From Taudactylus pleione (lineage: Eukaryota > Chordata > Amphibia > Anura > Myobatrachidae), in NCBI GenBank assembly GCA_031769625.1, contig JAUIMM010000213.1, forward strand, positions 2,114,501 to 2,178,500: DNA of 64,000 bases, read 5' to 3'. The notes below the pieces were generated by a model that saw only the letters and a list, made by a program, of their open reading frames with translations, searched no databases and was not told the DNA's origin. Position numbers and translations under genes: made by a program. Shown piece by piece: positions 62,380-64,000 of this stretch (positions are counted from its first letter, which is position 1; each line of letters begins with the position of its first letter).

Positions 62380-63620
62380 ATATTTTCAGTGGTTTTCCAA
62401 TATTTGATCTTGCATAAGCTCTTTTTTGTGGTTGGATGTCCACGCTGGAAGCCTCTGGTTCAGATATGTCTCCAGCTGCTGGCATATCCAGTGACACATA
62501 TTGTACTTGTCCTGCATTTCAGGTTCCAGTTTATCTTTAATTTGTGCTGTTTCTTTAAATATGACATCTCTTGACTTGACAAGCTTTCTAGTATTGCAAT
62601 TCCAGAGTCTGTACCCTTGACTTTCATGGCAATACTCAAGCATGATACACTTCATGGACTTTGAATCCAGCTTGCGCCTTCTCTCTTTTGGTATGCGTAC
62701 ATAGGCAGTACTTCCAAAAACTCTGAGATGCTTTACATTTTTATTTCATCTTGACCACACTTTAATTGGTGTTTTGTCTTTTAAGGCAACTGTGGGAGAA
62801 TCATTTTTCAAATGAAAACTGTGGACATTGCTTCTGCTGAAAATTGCTTGCTAAGGATTGTGTCCTTCAGCTTGCATCTGACTTTGTTCACTTACAGATT
62901 TGTCCTCATACATCTTTCCTTTTTTGCTTCATTTGGCACAAGATGCCAGCATGGCTAAGATGCTCCACGACGGGTAGCAATTGGATAAATTCCAGTATTC
63001 GCATAAAGTATTAGATTAACGTAGCCAGTTTTAAACAAAATCACACAGCATAGCTAATTCACAGATTGAATGGCATGACAAATTTGTCCATATGGCTAGA
63101 TTTTAGAAAAGGTGTATGTGGACACATCTGTATGTGCAGTTTGCATGCTTACTTAGACAGTATTGCTCTGGTATGTAGGTGATGGACAATTGGTGCTCAA
63201 TTTTAAACCTTTTTAGGAAGAATTCCACATCTTTGTTTAAATATTCTTCACCATTGTCAGATCTTAAGATCATTAGTCTGTGACAAATTTAACTAGTCTT
63301 TGGTAGTCTGAAATCTTTTTCACTACTTCAAACTTCTCCTTAATGAAGTATGTGTGTGGCATTCTTGTGAAGTCATCAATGAAGGTTGTGAAGTATCTGT
63401 ACTTTCTGACTCAACTTCTATAGGACCACACACATCCTTATGCACTAATTGTGCATGGATCTGCAAACTGCCTTTGGAAATGGTTAGCTTTGCCTCCCTA
63501 ATATACAGCTTTCACATACAGGTTTCTCTGAATCTGTCACAAATATTCCTGTAACCATCCCGGTCACTAATTTCTGTACTCTTTCATATCTAAGGTGACT
63601 AAATCTTCTGTGACAGTTAC
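62380..63620 (-). pseudogene. Ty1/copia retrotransposon pol fragment (integrase region), decayed
   Basis: Minus strand, in several frames. From 63480 down: HAQLVHKDVCGPIEVES, then YFTTFIDDFTRMPHTYFIKE and KFEVVKKI, the integrase core with its first Asp region; an SDNGEEY-like second Asp region near 63260; LKDKTPIKVW near 62780; HLRVFGSTAYVRIPKERRRK near 62715-62660; then SMKCIMLEYCHESQGYRLWN and KLVKSRDVIFKE (62655-62560). This is the order at the end of copia integrase. Stops and shifts are frequent, and no RT, RNase H or LTR is in view. Copia elements are a minor class in vertebrates, which makes the fragment notable. Confidence 0.88.
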
Positions 63621-64000
63621 ATGGATTGTGACTCAGTGATCATCATCACATACACTGCTGTGTGTCAAGCACATATAGGTGACAGCAGAGCTGCAACTAG
63701 ACATCTTGGTGCCCCCTGTGTGAAAGAGAGCATTGGTGCCCCCCCCCGTCCCCCGCACCCTTACCACAACTGACTACCTAGAAAAAAAATTACTAGCAAA
63801 AACACCACCACTCTTTTTATTCTGGGATGCCTTCTCATGAGAATTAGCCTCTGCTACCCTCTCCCACCCCCTCCCCTGCACCCCACTGCCTACTTCTCTC
63901 TGCCACCCCTTCTGCATCTCTCACTGCCTACTTCCCGCTAACACCCCCTGCACCTGATACTACCTTTTTCCCTCTCACCCACTACACCTCACCAGGGGCG
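63621..64000. other. End of window; start of another interspersed repeat
   Basis: From about 63682, CAGAGCTGCAACTAGACATC and TTGGTGCCCCCTGTG lead into C-rich sequence with TGCACCCCACTGCC words and a final ACCAGGGGCG. This resembles a GC-rich dispersed repeat running out of the window. No frame is supported. Confidence 0.35.

Overview
The window reads as repeat-dense vertebrate nuclear DNA, most likely from a frog or another amphibian with a large genome. This is inferred from the mix of elements: a DIRS-order tyrosine-recombinase retrotransposon, Penelope-like elements (PLEs) with hammerhead-type motifs, L2-type LINE, Tc1, hAT, Tigger-like, PIF/Harbinger-like and Helitron-like elements, and a Ty1/copia fragment. 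I found no convincing host protein-coding exon, no rRNA or tRNA gene, no prokaryotic operon and no CRISPR array. Nearly everything recognisable is a transposable element, a deletion derivative of one, or a simple repeat.

Layout. 1-1.7 kb: PLE-derived fold-backs, a hammerhead-type motif and (AT)n tracts. 2.5-2.8 kb: a 39-bp minisatellite. 3.7-12.3 kb: a series of MITEs (Tigger-like, GGCCTGATTCAG family, GGGGTAAATTTACTAA family, a TTAA-type element) and a 5'-truncated L2-type LINE. 12.3-17.5 kb: AT-rich DNA with nothing I recognise. 17.5-19.5 kb: head-to-tail Helitron-like units. 20.06-34.7 kb: one small MITE split by a 14.2-kb insertion flanked by a 16-bp direct repeat. That insertion holds a decayed DIRS-type element (24.6-28.9 kb, minus strand), a second interrupted MITE full of nested insertions (20.6-24.06 kb), and a 3.2-kb hAT element with a perfect 8-bp target duplication (30.0-33.2 kb).

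34.7-42 kb: a decayed Tc1 copy, a PLE 3' end, MITEs and a solo LTR with intact ends and a 5-bp target duplication. 42.2-45.06 kb: a Tc1 transposon carrying two separate, cleanly bounded insertions. 45.4-48.9 kb: the PLE cluster, with a 455-codon open reading frame (RT palm plus GIY-YIG endonuclease), two hammerhead-type cores and a 340-bp fold-back. 49-56 kb: LTR-like DNA and further MITEs. 56.3-60.9 kb: another PLE fold-back, then a second copy of the large hAT family in the opposite orientation. 61-63.6 kb: a second PLE endonuclease fragment, a minisatellite and a Ty1/copia pol fragment.

The elements do not form a pathway. What links them is nesting and mobilisation: target-site duplications give the insertion order, short MITEs appear as internal-deletion derivatives of the large hAT family, and PLE ends repeatedly abut (AT)n tracts. 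The most interesting material is the set of PLE hammerhead-type cores with a shared one-base insertion, the PLE head-to-head fold-backs next to (AT)n, and the 14.2-kb nested block with its unexplained 16-bp flanking repeat.
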